Assembly: GCF_900110115.1 (NCBI RefSeq)
Contig: NZ_FOCM01000002.1
Coordinates: 62,001-126,000, forward strand
Source of the DNA: Palleronia pelagia
GTDB lineage: Bacteria > Pseudomonadota > Alphaproteobacteria > Rhodobacterales > Rhodobacteraceae
Length of the DNA: 64,000 bases
Direction of reading: 5' to 3'
Shown here: positions 43,506-52,521 of the stretch, piece by piece
Layout: the number at the start of each line of letters is the position of its first letter
How positions within the stretch are numbered: position 1 is the first letter of the stretch
Notes under the pieces: model-generated
Database searches by the model: none
What the model saw: the letters and a program-made list of their open reading frames with translations, nothing else
Told to the model about the DNA's origin: nothing
Translations under genes and position numbers: made by a program

Positions 43506-43509
43506 GCGC

Positions 43510-44511
43510 TCACTCGGTCAGCGAGAAACCGCCCTCGGGCAGGTAGGCGTCGGTGAAATACAGCGACGCGTCCGGCTCGGACTGGAACTCGTAGGTGGTG
43601 CCGATCTGCTCCAGCGCGCTGGCGAAGCGGTCGTCGTCGATGACGCCGAAGCCGTTCTCGCGCACCGCGTCGGTCAGGACGTTGGCGTCGATGGCCAGCT
43701 CCAGCCGGCGCTGCTCGAGCTCGGCATCGGCGGCCGGGTTCCGCTCGATCAACGACGGGATGACGCCGGCGGGGTCGGCAACGGCGGCGGCCCAGCCCTG
43801 CGCGGTGGCCGACAGGAAGCCCTCGATCACCTCGGGGTTGGCCTCGGCGAACTCGGTATTGACGAGGATGACGTTGCCGTAGAGGTCCACGCCGTAATCG
43901 GCCATCAGCAGGGTGACCAAGTCATCTTCCGGCACGCCCAGGCGGGCGGCGTTCAGGTAGGAGGTGAAGCTGAAGCCGGTGATGGCGTCCACCTCGCCCT
44001 CGGCGAGCATGGGCTCGCGCGTGGGGAAACCCACGGGCTCGACCGTGATGGCGTCCACGTCGATGTCGTTCTCGGCGGCGAAGATCGGGAACTGCGCCCA
44101 GGCGCCGTCGGGCGGCGGCGCGCCCAGAACCTTGCCCTCAAGGCTTTTCGGACCGTCGATCCCCTGCGAGGCCCGGCCGATCACCGCGAAGGGCGGCTTG
44201 TCATAGAGCATCATGGCGCCGATCACCGGCGCGCCGGGGTTCTGGTCGAGAAACCGCACGAGGCTGTTGATGTCGGCCATGCCCACCGGGAACGCGCCGG
44301 TCGCCACCTTCGGGATCGCGTCGAGCGAGCCGGAGCCGGCCTCGATCGTGACGTTCAGGCCCGCTTCCTCGTAGAAGCCTTGGTCGATGGCGGCGAAATA
44401 GGGCGCGGCGGGGCCCTCGAATTTCCAGTCCAGCGCAAATGGCAGGTCGGTCTGCGCGTGGGCGGCGGTGGCGCCCAGCAGGCCCATCGCCAGGATCGTA
44501 CGGTGCAGCAT
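43510..44511 (-). CDS. ABC substrate-binding protein, NMT1/THI5-like
   Basis: 333-residue periplasmic binding protein of the NMT1/SsuA-like family. Signal peptide: LAMGLLGATAAHAQ, about residues 1-20. The mature start LPFALDWKFEGPAAPYFAAIDQGFYEEAGL is typical of proteins binding thiamine precursors or other pyrimidines. The ATG at 44511 is chosen at the signal peptide; the longer frame is rejected. The neighbouring codA and nucleoside importer favour a pyrimidine ligand, but this is inference. A 6-bp hairpin at 44535-44550 lies in the leader. Confidence 0.88.
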   Translation of the reverse strand: MLHRTILAMGLLGATAAHAQTDLPFALDWKFEGPAAPYFAAIDQGFYEEAGLNVTIEAGSGSLDAIPKVATGAFPVGMADINSLVRFLDQNPGAPVIGAMMLYDKPPFAVIGRASQGIDGPKSLEGKVLGAPPPDGAWAQFPIFAAENDIDVDAITVEPVGFPTREPMLAEGEVDAITGFSFTSYLNAARLGVPEDDLVTLLMADYGVDLYGNVILVNTEFAEANPEVIEGFLSATAQGWAAAVADPAGVIPSLIERNPAADAELEQRRLELAIDANVLTDAVRENGFGVIDDDRFASALEQIGTTYEFQSEPDASLYFTDAYLPEGGFSLTE

Positions 44512-44534
44512 GTGTTTTCCCCTTGGTCGTTGCG

Positions 44535-44550
44535 GGACGGTTTGCCGTCC
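44535..44550. repeat. Inverted repeat in leader of NMT1-type operon
   Basis: GGACGG-TTTG-CCGTCC, a perfect 6-bp inverted repeat with a 4-base spacer, 24 bases upstream of the binding-protein start in the 174-base gap that must hold the operon promoter. Could be an operator or a small leader hairpin. No TPP riboswitch core is present in this gap. Confidence 0.45.
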
Positions 44551-44685
44551 GCGTATGGTTGGCGCCCGAGTGATGCCAGAGACGCGCGCGATGGCCAGAG
44601 CCCGCCCGGCGAGGCTGCGGCTTCTCAGACCGCCGGTCAAGAAAATGCTGCCAAAATGGGCGCCCTGCCGAAAAACCCGGCGCCG

Positions 44686-45627
44686 TCAGCGTTCGCCCCG
44701 CCGATAGGGCTGCATCAGCGCCTGCGGCACCCGCGCCCGCCGCGCCATGACGATCAGCGCGAGTATCGACAGCAGGTAAGGCGCCATCAGGAACAACTGG
44801 TAGGGCACGCCGTCCACGACCGTCTGAAGCCGCAGCTGGAACGCGTCGAAGAACGCGAACAGCAGCGCCCCCAGCAACGCCCGGCCCGGCCGCCACGAGG
44901 CGAAGACCACCAGCGCCACGCAGATCCAGCCGCGCCCCTGCACCATGGTGGGAAAGAACGAATTGAAGGCCGCGAGCGTCAGGAACGCACCCCCCATCGC
45001 CATGAGCGCCGATCCCGCCATGATCGCCCAGATCCTGAGCCGGATCGGGTCCACGCCCTGCGCGTCCAGCGCGTGCGGGTTTTCCCCGGCCATGCGCAGC
45101 GCCAGCCCCAGCGGCGTGCGATAGATCACCCAGGCCAGCACCACGACCAGCGCCAGCGCGAGGTACGTGGGCGCCGTCTGGCCGAACAGGACCGGGCCGA
45201 CCACGGGCAGGTCGGCCAGGCCGAACACGTCCAACGGGCGGAACGGCTCGACCGTGGGGGGCGAGGTGGCGACCGGCACGGCAAGGCGAAAGACGTAGTA
45301 GGCGAAGCTCGACGCGAACAGCGTGATGCCAAGGCCGGTCACGTGCTGCGACAGGCCCAGCGGCACGGTCAGGATCGCGTGGAGAAGCCCGAAGGCCGCC
45401 CCGCCCAGCGCCGCAGCGGCCATGCCGGTCCAGAGATCCCCGCCGGAATAGACGGTGAGCCAGCCCACCATGGCGCCGAAGGTCATGATCCCCTCGATCC
45501 CCAGGTTCAGCACCCCCACCCTTTCGCACAGCAACACGCCCAGCGTGCCGAAGATCAGCGGCGTCGCGATACGCAGGACCGCCTCCCACAGGCCGACGGC
45601 GGCGAGGATGTCGAAGATCACGCTCAT
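44686..45627 (-). CDS. BMP-type ABC transporter permease (nucleoside importer)
   Basis: 313-residue permease of the BPD_transp_2 family with about eight to ten spans. ERVGVLNLGIEGIMTFGAM near the N-terminus and AGENPHALDAQGVDP are signatures of the nucleoside/BMP-coupled permeases (NupC/RnsD-like). The ATG is in a 4-base overlap with the upstream permease stop. Fourth and last gene of the binding protein-ATPase-permease-permease operon. Confidence 0.9.
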   Translation of the reverse strand: MSVIFDILAAVGLWEAVLRIATPLIFGTLGVLLCERVGVLNLGIEGIMTFGAMVGWLTVYSGGDLWTGMAAAALGGAAFGLLHAILTVPLGLSQHVTGLGITLFASSFAYYVFRLAVPVATSPPTVEPFRPLDVFGLADLPVVGPVLFGQTAPTYLALALVVVLAWVIYRTPLGLALRMAGENPHALDAQGVDPIRLRIWAIMAGSALMAMGGAFLTLAAFNSFFPTMVQGRGWICVALVVFASWRPGRALLGALLFAFFDAFQLRLQTVVDGVPYQLFLMAPYLLSILALIVMARRARVPQALMQPYRRGER

Positions 45628-46676
45628 CGCCGGATCCTGTACTGGGTGAGGAAGATCGCCACGAGCATGGTCAGCAGCGACAGCGCCACGGTGACATCGG
45701 CGATGTAGGACGGGATCGACAGCGCGCGGCTCATGCTGTCGGCGCCCACGAACATCACCGCCGAGAACAGCGCGGCGGCGATCACGCCCAGCGGGTTCAG
45801 ATTGGCGAGCATGGCGATCACGATGCCCGAGTAGCCATAGTTCGGCGACAGGTCGGTGGTGACGTAGGCTTTCACGCCCATGACCTCGACCGCGCCGGCC
45901 AGGCCCGCCAGCCCGCCCGAGAGGCACCCCACCAGCAGCAGCGTCCGCGCCAGCGGCACACCCGCGAAGGCGGCGGCGCGGGGGCTGAGCCCGGCGGCCC
46001 GCGCGCCCAGCCCGAAGACGCTGCGCGCCTGCACCCACCAGACCGCGACGGCCAGCGCCAGCGCGATCAGAAGCCCCGCGTGCAGCCGCGTGCGGTCCAT
46101 CAGCGTGGGAAGGATGGCGTTGTCGGGGATCGGCACCGATTGCGGCCAGCCGAAGGCCAGCGGATCCTTCATCGGCCCCTCGATCATCAGCGACACGAAC
46201 AGCACCGCGACGAAGTTCAACAGCAGGGTGGTCACCACCTCGTCCACGCCGAAGCGCAGGCGCAGGCCCAGCGGCACCAGTAACAGGACCATCCCCGCCG
46301 CTGCGCCCGCCGCCGCGCAGACCAGGATGGCCAGGGGCGACGGCAGCCCGGCCAGCGCGGGCACCATGCCGATGGCGGCGACGGCCAGCGCGCCCAGGTA
46401 GAACTGCCCCTCGCCCCCGATATTCCAGACCCGCGCGCGGAAGGCGACGGCGGCGGCCAGCCCCGTCAGGATCAGCGGCGTGGTGCGGGTCAGCGTCTCG
46501 GAAAAGCCCAGCCGCGAGCCGAAGGCACCGTCGAGGATCAGCGCGTAGGCGGTCAGCGGGTTGGCCCCCGCGATGGCGATGAGAACACCCGCCACCAGCA
46601 ACGCGGCAACGATCGCGCCCAGCGGCGCCAGCACGCTCAGCGCGCGCGACGGGCGTTCGCGCCGCTCAAACCGCAT
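45624..46676 (-). CDS. BMP-type ABC transporter permease (nucleoside importer)
   Basis: 350-residue BPD_transp_2 permease, the larger partner (NupB/RnsC-like). Landmarks are RVWNIGGEGQFYLGALAV, GVDEVVTTLLLNFVAVL and NYGYSGIVIAMLANLNPLGV. It overlaps the ATPase gene by 11 bases and the second permease by 4, so the importer subunits are tightly coupled. Confidence 0.9.
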   Translation of the reverse strand: MRFERRERPSRALSVLAPLGAIVAALLVAGVLIAIAGANPLTAYALILDGAFGSRLGFSETLTRTTPLILTGLAAAVAFRARVWNIGGEGQFYLGALAVAAIGMVPALAGLPSPLAILVCAAAGAAAGMVLLLVPLGLRLRFGVDEVVTTLLLNFVAVLFVSLMIEGPMKDPLAFGWPQSVPIPDNAILPTLMDRTRLHAGLLIALALAVAVWWVQARSVFGLGARAAGLSPRAAAFAGVPLARTLLLVGCLSGGLAGLAGAVEVMGVKAYVTTDLSPNYGYSGIVIAMLANLNPLGVIAAALFSAVMFVGADSMSRALSIPSYIADVTVALSLLTMLVAIFLTQYRIRR

Positions 46677-48195
46677 GGGCGTCCTCCCCGGCCGCGGCCC
46701 AGTCGCCGGCCATCATCAGCCCCAGCCGCCGCGCATCGGCGTCGTCGGACGGGATCGCGGGCGACAGGCGGCCGCCAACGATGGCCCGGACCCGGTCCGA
46801 CAGCGCCAGAACCTCGTCCAGGTCCTCGGAGATCAGCAGAACGCCGGCGCCGCGCGCCCGCGCTTCGAGCAGCCGCGCGTGGACGGCGGCGATGGCACCC
46901 TCGTCCAGCCCGCGGCTGGGCTGCGCGGCCACTAGGATGTCGGGATCCGCGCTCAGCGCCCGTCCGAGGATCAGTTTCTGCATGTTGCCCCCCGACAGCA
47001 GGCGGATGCGACTGTCCACGCCCGCCCCGCGCACGTCGTAGCCCCTTATGATTTCGGCGGTGGCGGCGCGCGCCGCCCGGCGGCGGACAAGGCCGCGGCG
47101 GGAGAATTCCGGCGACCAGATCCGCTCGAGCACCGCGTTTTCCCACAGGCTCAGGTCGCCGATGGCGCCCTCGGCATGGCGATCCTCGGGGATACGTCCG
47201 ATCCCGGCTGCAATGGCGTCGGGGACCGCGTGGCGGGTGATCTCGCGCCCCTTCACCAGCAGGGCACCGCTATCGGGCGCGTACAGTCCCGACACCAGGC
47301 CGGCAAGCGTCGTCTGGCCGTTGCCCGAGACACCGATGATGCCCAGCGTCTCGCCCGATCGCAGGGCGAAGCTGACACCGTTGAGCGACGCGCCGCCGCG
47401 GCCCGACAGCCGCAGGTCCCGCGCCTCGAGCACCACGGGCCCGGGCGTCGCGGGCGGACGGCGCGGCCGTTCGACCCGGCGGCCAACCATCAGCTCGGCC
47501 AGCTCGTCCTTCGACGTCGCTTCCGTCGCGCGCTCGGCTACCACGCGCCCCCCGCGCAGGACCACGACGCGGTCGGCGGCGGCCATGACCTCGTTCAGCT
47601 TGTGGGAAATGAAGATCAGCGACAGCCCCTGCCCCGTCATCTCGCGCAGGGTGGCGAACAGGCGCTCGGCCTCCTGCGTGGTCAGCACGGCGGTGGGTTC
47701 GTCCAGGATCAGGATGCGCGCGTCGTTATAGAGCGCCTTCAGGATCTCGACCCGCTGGCATTCGCCCACCGACAGGTCGGCCACCAGGGAGTCGGGGTCC
47801 ACGGTCAGGCCGAAGCGGTCCATCAGGCCCGCCAGCTTGGCCCGCGCCGCCGACCGGCGCGAAACCGGGCGCCAGAGCGGCTCGGTCCCCGTGACGATGT
47901 TGTCGAGCACGCTCAGGTTCGGGGCCAGCGCGAAATGCTGGTGCACCATTCCCACGCCCGCCTGGATGGCGGCGCGCGATCGGCCCGGCGGCAGCTCGGC
48001 GCCATCCACCCGCACGGTGCCGGCGTCCGCGGTGTAGTGGCCGAACAGGATCGACATGAGCGTCGTCTTGCCCGCGCCGTTTTCACCCAGCAGCGCGACG
48101 ATCTCGCCCTGGTCGAGATGCAGCGACACGTCCTCGTTCGCGGTGACGGCACCGAACCGCTTGGTGATGCCCCGAAGCTCGAGCACGCGGGTCAT
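46666..48195 (-). CDS. BMP-type ABC transporter ATPase with two nucleotide-binding domains
   Basis: 509-residue double ATPase. Domain 1 has Walker A LGENGAGKTTL and Walker B ILILDEPTAVLT; its signature loop reads LSVGECQR instead of LSGGQ, common in this subfamily. Domain 2 has a degenerate Walker A GVSGNGQTTL and signature LLSGGNMQK, with AAQPSRGLD in place of a DEP Walker B. One-sided ATPase asymmetry of this kind is normal for RbsA/NupA-type proteins. The ATG at 48195 starts at the first domain. Confidence 0.92.
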   Translation of the reverse strand: MTRVLELRGITKRFGAVTANEDVSLHLDQGEIVALLGENGAGKTTLMSILFGHYTADAGTVRVDGAELPPGRSRAAIQAGVGMVHQHFALAPNLSVLDNIVTGTEPLWRPVSRRSAARAKLAGLMDRFGLTVDPDSLVADLSVGECQRVEILKALYNDARILILDEPTAVLTTQEAERLFATLREMTGQGLSLIFISHKLNEVMAAADRVVVLRGGRVVAERATEATSKDELAELMVGRRVERPRRPPATPGPVVLEARDLRLSGRGGASLNGVSFALRSGETLGIIGVSGNGQTTLAGLVSGLYAPDSGALLVKGREITRHAVPDAIAAGIGRIPEDRHAEGAIGDLSLWENAVLERIWSPEFSRRGLVRRRAARAATAEIIRGYDVRGAGVDSRIRLLSGGNMQKLILGRALSADPDILVAAQPSRGLDEGAIAAVHARLLEARARGAGVLLISEDLDEVLALSDRVRAIVGGRLSPAIPSDDADARRLGLMMAGDWAAAGEDAHAV

Positions 48196-48274
48196 GTCCG
48201 CAGGCACCAAAGGGGCGCCCGCTGCCGGGCGCCCCAACTTGGCTCGGATATCCGTGGACGGAGTGACAAGCCGA

Positions 48275-49267
48275 TCAGGCCGGCTCGTCGAAATTGCGCG
48301 GCACCTCGAACTCGCCCGCCTTGATGGCCGCGCGGACCTCTTCCATGCGCGCCACGGCCTCGGCCGGGGCGACGCCTTCGACATAGGCGATGTCGTTGCC
48401 GCCATCCTCCATCAGGCTCAGCGGCGTGTAGGTCTTGCCGGTGGGGTTGCCCGCCGCCGCGTCGGCCAGCGCGGCGTCCATCAGCGGGCGGAAGGACCAC
48501 AGCGCGTTGGCGAAGACGGTCTCGGGGTAGCGCGGCGTGTAATTGATGAGCGAGCCGATCGCCCGGATCCCGCGCTCTTCCGCCGCGTCCGCCGTGCCGA
48601 TGCGTTCGCCGAACAGGATGTCGGCGCCGCTGTCGATCTGCGCCAGCCCCGCCTCGCGCGCCTTGGGCGGGTCGAAGAAGGTGCCGATGAAGCTGACCGA
48701 GTGGGTGACGTCCGGGTTCACCGCCTTCACGCCATCGGCGAAGCCGTTGATCAGCATGTTCACTTCCGGGATCGGGATCGCGCCGACGGTGCCCACCTGG
48801 CCCGTCTCGGTCATGGCGCCGGCCAGCATGCCGCACAGGTACGCGGCCTCCCAGTTCCAGGTGCCGAAGACGCCGAAATTGTCGCCCGCCGCCTCGCCGG
48901 ACGACCCCATTAGGAAGGCGGTGTCGGGATAGTCGCCCGCGACCTGCCGCGCCTCGCGCTCGACCGCGTAGGATTCGCCCACGATCAGGACGTTGCCCGC
49001 CTCGGCATATTCGCGCATGGCGCGCGGATAGTCGGTGCCCGACACGCCTTCCGAGAAGGTGTAGTCGATGACGCCTTCCTCGTTGGCCTGCACCATCGCG
49101 GCGTGCAGGACCGAGTTCCAGGCGTTCTCGACCGGCGAGGCGTGGATGCCCGCGACCTTCACGCGGGTCTGCGCGCGCAGCAGCCCCGGCGTGGCCAGCG
49201 TCGCGGCCCCCAGCGCGGCGGCCCCGGTGCCCAGCAGGCGGCGGCGGTTCATCGGCAATCTGGTCAT
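48275..49267 (-). CDS. BMP-family ABC substrate-binding protein
   Basis: 330-residue BMP (PnrA-like) periplasmic binding protein. Twin-arginine signal NRRRLLGTGAAALG, cleavage near LLRAQ at residue 33. The mature part has KVAGIHASPVENAWN and GVSGTDYPRAMREYA, and ends EVPRNFDEPA. PnrA-type proteins bind purine or pyrimidine nucleosides. GGGGAGA precedes the ATG. First gene of the four-gene importer operon, 79 bases before the ATPase; a RutR-like box lies 156 bases upstream. Confidence 0.9.
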   Translation of the reverse strand: MTRLPMNRRRLLGTGAAALGAATLATPGLLRAQTRVKVAGIHASPVENAWNSVLHAAMVQANEEGVIDYTFSEGVSGTDYPRAMREYAEAGNVLIVGESYAVEREARQVAGDYPDTAFLMGSSGEAAGDNFGVFGTWNWEAAYLCGMLAGAMTETGQVGTVGAIPIPEVNMLINGFADGVKAVNPDVTHSVSFIGTFFDPPKAREAGLAQIDSGADILFGERIGTADAAEERGIRAIGSLINYTPRYPETVFANALWSFRPLMDAALADAAAGNPTGKTYTPLSLMEDGGNDIAYVEGVAPAEAVARMEEVRAAIKAGEFEVPRNFDEPA

Positions 49268-49422
49268 GGAAATCTCCCCTTATTGGCCCGGATCCGGTCC
49301 GGGCATGTCGCGCATGGATGCGCTGGTGCGCGCAGTCGGCCCCGGCACCCCCGGCCTGTCAAGCGCGGGGCCCGGTGCGAGTGCCGAACAAAAACGCGCC
49401 CTGCCAGTTATTTGGGCAAATC

Positions 49423-49438
49423 CTGACCGTTTGGTCAA
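49423..49438 (-). promoter_or_regulatory. RutR-like palindromic box
   Basis: On the minus strand TTGACCAAACGGTCAG; perfect TGACC/GGTCA arms with a 4-base spacer. It agrees with the E. coli RutR consensus TTGACCANNTGGTCAA at 12 of 14 defined positions. It overlaps the codA stop codon and lies upstream of the BMP importer operon. TTGACC could also serve as a -35 element. RutR controls pyrimidine use, which matches the neighbours. No RutR gene is in the window. Confidence 0.5.
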
Positions 49439-50727
49439 TCGGCTTGGCGCGGGGCATAGGCGGCCGGGACGATCAGCGGGGGCCGGCCCTCCAGCGACAG
49501 GCGCGACTGCTCGGGCGCGGTCTCGGCGACAACGCGGCCGCGCCGGATAACCTTCAGGCGATTGGGGCGCAGGCGGATCGCCTCGGCCGGGTCTCGGGCC
49601 TGCAGCAGGACCATGTCCGCGTGGCACCCGACCTCCAGCCCGTAGCCCTCGAGCCCCATGATCCGGGCCGAGTTCACGGTGACCGCGTCGAACAGCGCGC
49701 GCTTGTCGGCGACCGACCCCATCTGCGTCGCGTGCACGGCCATGTGCGCCACGTCCAGGAGGTCACCCGTGCCCATGGAATACCACGGGTCCATCACGCA
49801 ATCCTGCCCCAGCCCCACGGGGATCCCCATCTCCATCATCTGCGGGATGCGGGTCAGGCCACGGCGTTTGGGATAGGTGTCGTGGCGCCCCTGCAGCATC
49901 ATGTTGATGAGCGGGTTGGGGATGACCGCCATGCCCGACTCGGCGATCAGGGGCAGCAGCTTCGAGACAAAGTAGTTGTCCATCGAGTGCATCGAGGTCA
50001 GGTGCGATCCGGCCACCCGCCCCTGCAGCCCGAAGCGCACCGTCTGCGCGGCCAGTGTCTCGACATGGCGCGACAGGGGATCGTCGGTCTCGTCGCAATG
50101 CATGTCGACCGGCAGGCCCCGGTCGGCGGCGATCCGGCACAGCGCCTCGACCGATGCGGCGCCGTCTTCCATCGTGCGCTCGAAATGCGGGATGCCGCCC
50201 ACGATATCCACGCCCATGTCCAGCGCGCGGCCCAGCGCCTCTGCCGCGTCGGGGCCGCGGTAATACCCGTCCTGCGGAAAGGCCACGAGCTGCAATTCCA
50301 GGTAGGGCGCCACCCGCTCGCGCACCTCGAGCAGCGCCTCGACCGTCACGAGGCGCGGGTCGGACACGTCCACATGGCTGCGCACCGCCATCACGCCCTT
50401 GGTCACCGCCAGGTCGCAGTAGCGCATGGCGCGCTCGACCAGTTCCTCCCGCGTCACGATGGGCCGCAATTCGCCCCAGAGCGCGATGCCCTCCAAGAGC
50501 GTCCCCGACAGGTTCATGCGCGGCAGGCCCAGCGACAGGGTGGCATCCATGTGGAAATGCGGGTCGACGAAGGGCGGGCTGACCAGTTGACCGGCGGCGT
50601 CGATGACCTGCCCCGCCTCGGCGGTGATGCCGGGCTGGATCGCGGCGATGCGGCCCTTGGTGACGGCGATGTCCTGGCCCTGCCGTCCGTCGGGCAGCGT
50701 GGCGTTGCGAAGGACCAGGTCGAACAT
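49435..50727 (-). CDS. codA: Cytosine deaminase (CodA-like amidohydrolase)
   Basis: 430-residue metal-dependent amidohydrolase with close likeness to E. coli CodA: PHFHMDATLS (metal His pair), VAFPQDGYY (substrate Gln), DMHCDETDDPLSRHVET (catalytic Glu), SHLTSMHSM, NPLINMMLQGRHDTYPKRRG and GLGQDCVMDPWYSMGT (catalytic Asp). It deaminates cytosine to uracil in the cytoplasm. ATG at 50727 is chosen because AAGGA lies 8 bases upstream; an ATG at 50736 touches that site. Upstream of the BMP nucleoside importer, same strand. Confidence 0.87.
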   Translation of the reverse strand: MFDLVLRNATLPDGRQGQDIAVTKGRIAAIQPGITAEAGQVIDAAGQLVSPPFVDPHFHMDATLSLGLPRMNLSGTLLEGIALWGELRPIVTREELVERAMRYCDLAVTKGVMAVRSHVDVSDPRLVTVEALLEVRERVAPYLELQLVAFPQDGYYRGPDAAEALGRALDMGVDIVGGIPHFERTMEDGAASVEALCRIAADRGLPVDMHCDETDDPLSRHVETLAAQTVRFGLQGRVAGSHLTSMHSMDNYFVSKLLPLIAESGMAVIPNPLINMMLQGRHDTYPKRRGLTRIPQMMEMGIPVGLGQDCVMDPWYSMGTGDLLDVAHMAVHATQMGSVADKRALFDAVTVNSARIMGLEGYGLEVGCHADMVLLQARDPAEAIRLRPNRLKVIRRGRVVAETAPEQSRLSLEGRPPLIVPAAYAPRQAD

Positions 50728-50823
50728 GGGGCGCATCCTTTTCGGGCAATGGGGCGTGGCGCCGAGCCTAGGGCCGGCCGTGCCACCTTGTCATCCCCGC
50801 CCGGGACCGGGGAGACCGGCTAA

Positions 50824-50853
50824 TTGATGGACAACCGCGCCAGAGCGGATAAA
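50824..50853 (+). promoter_or_regulatory. Possible promoter of the Liv-type operon
   Basis: TTGATG at 50824-50829 and GATAAA at 50848-50853, each 4 of 6 to the sigma-70 consensus, separated by 18 bases, about 60 bases before the first ATPase start. It is the best-looking pair in the 187-base gap between divergent genes. Confidence 0.35.
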
Positions 50854-50914
50854 ACACACCGCCAATGATGGCGGGCCCGATGGCATCCGCCCGATGGCTA
50901 TGGGGACAAGCCGA

Positions 50915-51697
50915 ATGATCGTGGTCGAAAACCTGCGCAAGACCTTTGGCGGCTTCCACGCCGTCGACGGCGCGTCTCTTTCCATCGCGAAGGGGTCGAT
51001 CACCGGGCTGATCGGCCCGAACGGCGCGGGCAAGACCACCCTGTTCAACGTCATCGCGGGCGTGCTCGGCCCCACCTCGGGCCGCGTGACCATGGAGGGC
51101 GAGGACATCACCGGCCTGCCCCCGCACGAGCTGTTCCACAAGGGCCTGCTGCGCACCTTCCAGATCGCGCACGAGTTCTCGTCCATGACCTGCCGCGAGA
51201 ACCTGATGATGGTGCCCCCGGGCCAGTCGGGCGAGCGGCTTTGGAACACCTGGTTCGGGCGCAAGCGCATCGCCGACGAGGAACGCGCCCTGCGCGCCAA
51301 GGCCGACGAGGTGCTGGAATTCCTGACGATCGAGCACCTGGCCGACCACAAGGCCGGACAGGTCTCGGGCGGGCAGAAGAAGCTCCTGGAGCTGGGCCGC
51401 ACCATGATGGTCGACGCCCGTATCGTGTTCCTGGACGAGGTCGGCGCGGGCGTGAACCGCACCCTGCTGAACACCATCGGCGACGCGATCCAGCGGCTGA
51501 ACGCCGAGCGCGGCTATACCTTCGTGGTGATCGAGCACGACATGGATTTCATCGGCCGCCTTTGCGATCCGGTGATCTGCATGGCGGAGGGCAAGGTCCT
51601 GGCCGAGGGCACGCTGGACGAGATCAAGGCCAACGAGGACGTGATCGAGGCCTACCTGGGCACCGGTCTCAAGAACAAGACCGAGGTGCCGGCATGA
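50915..51697 (+). CDS. Branched-chain/amide-type ABC ATPase (LivG-like)
   Basis: 260-residue LivG-type ATPase. Walker A GPNGAGKTTL, signature VSGGQKKLLELGR, Walker B IVFLDEVGAGVN (Val replaces the usual Pro of the DEP motif) and H-loop VIEHDMDFI. LLRTFQIAHEF is the LivG Q-loop region. Start ATG at 50915 follows GGGGACA; an in-frame ATG at 50894 is less likely. First gene of livG-livF-hyp-livH-livM; no binding-protein gene is in the operon. Confidence 0.9.
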   Translation: MIVVENLRKTFGGFHAVDGASLSIAKGSITGLIGPNGAGKTTLFNVIAGVLGPTSGRVTMEGEDITGLPPHELFHKGLLRTFQIAHEFSSMTCRENLMMVPPGQSGERLWNTWFGRKRIADEERALRAKADEVLEFLTIEHLADHKAGQVSGGQKKLLELGRTMMVDARIVFLDEVGAGVNRTLLNTIGDAIQRLNAERGYTFVVIEHDMDFIGRLCDPVICMAEGKVLAEGTLDEIKANEDVIEAYLGTGLKNKTEVPA

Positions 51698-52521
51698 GCG
51701 ACGCAGGCTACGGCGGGCGCGGCAACAAGGACGCCAGCATCGTCAATCCGCGCGGCGGCAGCACGCTCAGCCCCGCGCACGAGACCAGCGGCGAGACCAC
51801 GCCCGCGACGGACAACGCGTTCCTCGCCGGGCGCAACATGTCGGGCGGCTACGGCAAGGGACCGGACATCCTGCACGATTGTACCATCGCGGTGAACCCG
51901 GGCGAGATCGCGGTCATCGTCGGCCCAAACGGCGCGGGCAAGTCCACCGCCATGAAGGCCATCTTCGGGATGCTGGACCTGCGCCAGGGATCCGTCGTGC
52001 TGGATGGCACCGACATCTCGGCCCTGTCGCCGCAGGACCGCGTGGGCGCGGGCATGGGCTTCGTGCCGCAGACCAGCAACATCTTCCCGTCCATGAGCGT
52101 CGAGGAAAACCTCGAGATGGGCGCCTTCATCCGCCGCGACGACATCCGCCGCACCATGGAGCAGGTCTATGACCTCTTCCCGATCCTGCGCGACAAGCGC
52201 CGCCAGATGGCGGGCGAGCTGTCGGGCGGCCAGCGCCAGCAGGTCGCCGTGGGCCGCGCGCTGATGACCGAGCCGAAGGTGCTGATGCTGGATGAGCCCA
52301 CCGCCGGCGTCAGCCCCATCGTCATGGACGAGCTTTTCGACCGCATCATCGAGGTTGCGCGCACCGGCATCCCCATCCTGATGGTCGAGCAGAACGCCCG
52401 CCAGGCGCTGGAGATCGCCGACCGCGGGTACGTCCTCGTGCAGGGCGCCAACGCGCATACCGGCACCGGCAAGGACCTGCTGGCCGACGCCGAGGTGCGC
52501 CGGAGCTTCCTGGGGGGCTGA
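51694..52521 (+). CDS. Branched-chain/amide-type ABC ATPase (LivF-like) with N-terminal tail
   Basis: 275-residue LivF-type ATPase: Walker A GPNGAGKSTAMKAI, signature LSGGQRQQVAVGRAL, Walker B VLMLDEPTAGVSP and H-switch MVEQNARQALEIAD. It has an unusual N-terminal tail of about 45 residues rich in Gly, Ser, Thr and Asn before the ATPase fold, predicted disordered. The ATG at 51694 is fixed by a 4-base overlap with the LivG gene stop; the alternative ATG at 51838 (MSGGYGKG) would remove the tail. Its stop overlaps the next gene's start. Confidence 0.88.
   Translation: MSDAGYGGRGNKDASIVNPRGGSTLSPAHETSGETTPATDNAFLAGRNMSGGYGKGPDILHDCTIAVNPGEIAVIVGPNGAGKSTAMKAIFGMLDLRQGSVVLDGTDISALSPQDRVGAGMGFVPQTSNIFPSMSVEENLEMGAFIRRDDIRRTMEQVYDLFPILRDKRRQMAGELSGGQRQQVAVGRALMTEPKVLMLDEPTAGVSPIVMDELFDRIIEVARTGIPILMVEQNARQALEIADRGYVLVQGANAHTGTGKDLLADAEVRRSFLGG

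Noticed and set aside
44512-44685. Possible TPP riboswitch upstream of the NMT1-type binding protein
   Set aside because: Neither conserved TPP core (CUGAGA and ACCUGAUC-like elements) is present in this gap.
46666-48195. Second ATPase domain as a decayed pseudodomain
   Set aside because: Degenerate Walker B in one half is a normal trait of RbsA/NupA-type double ATPases; the frame is intact.
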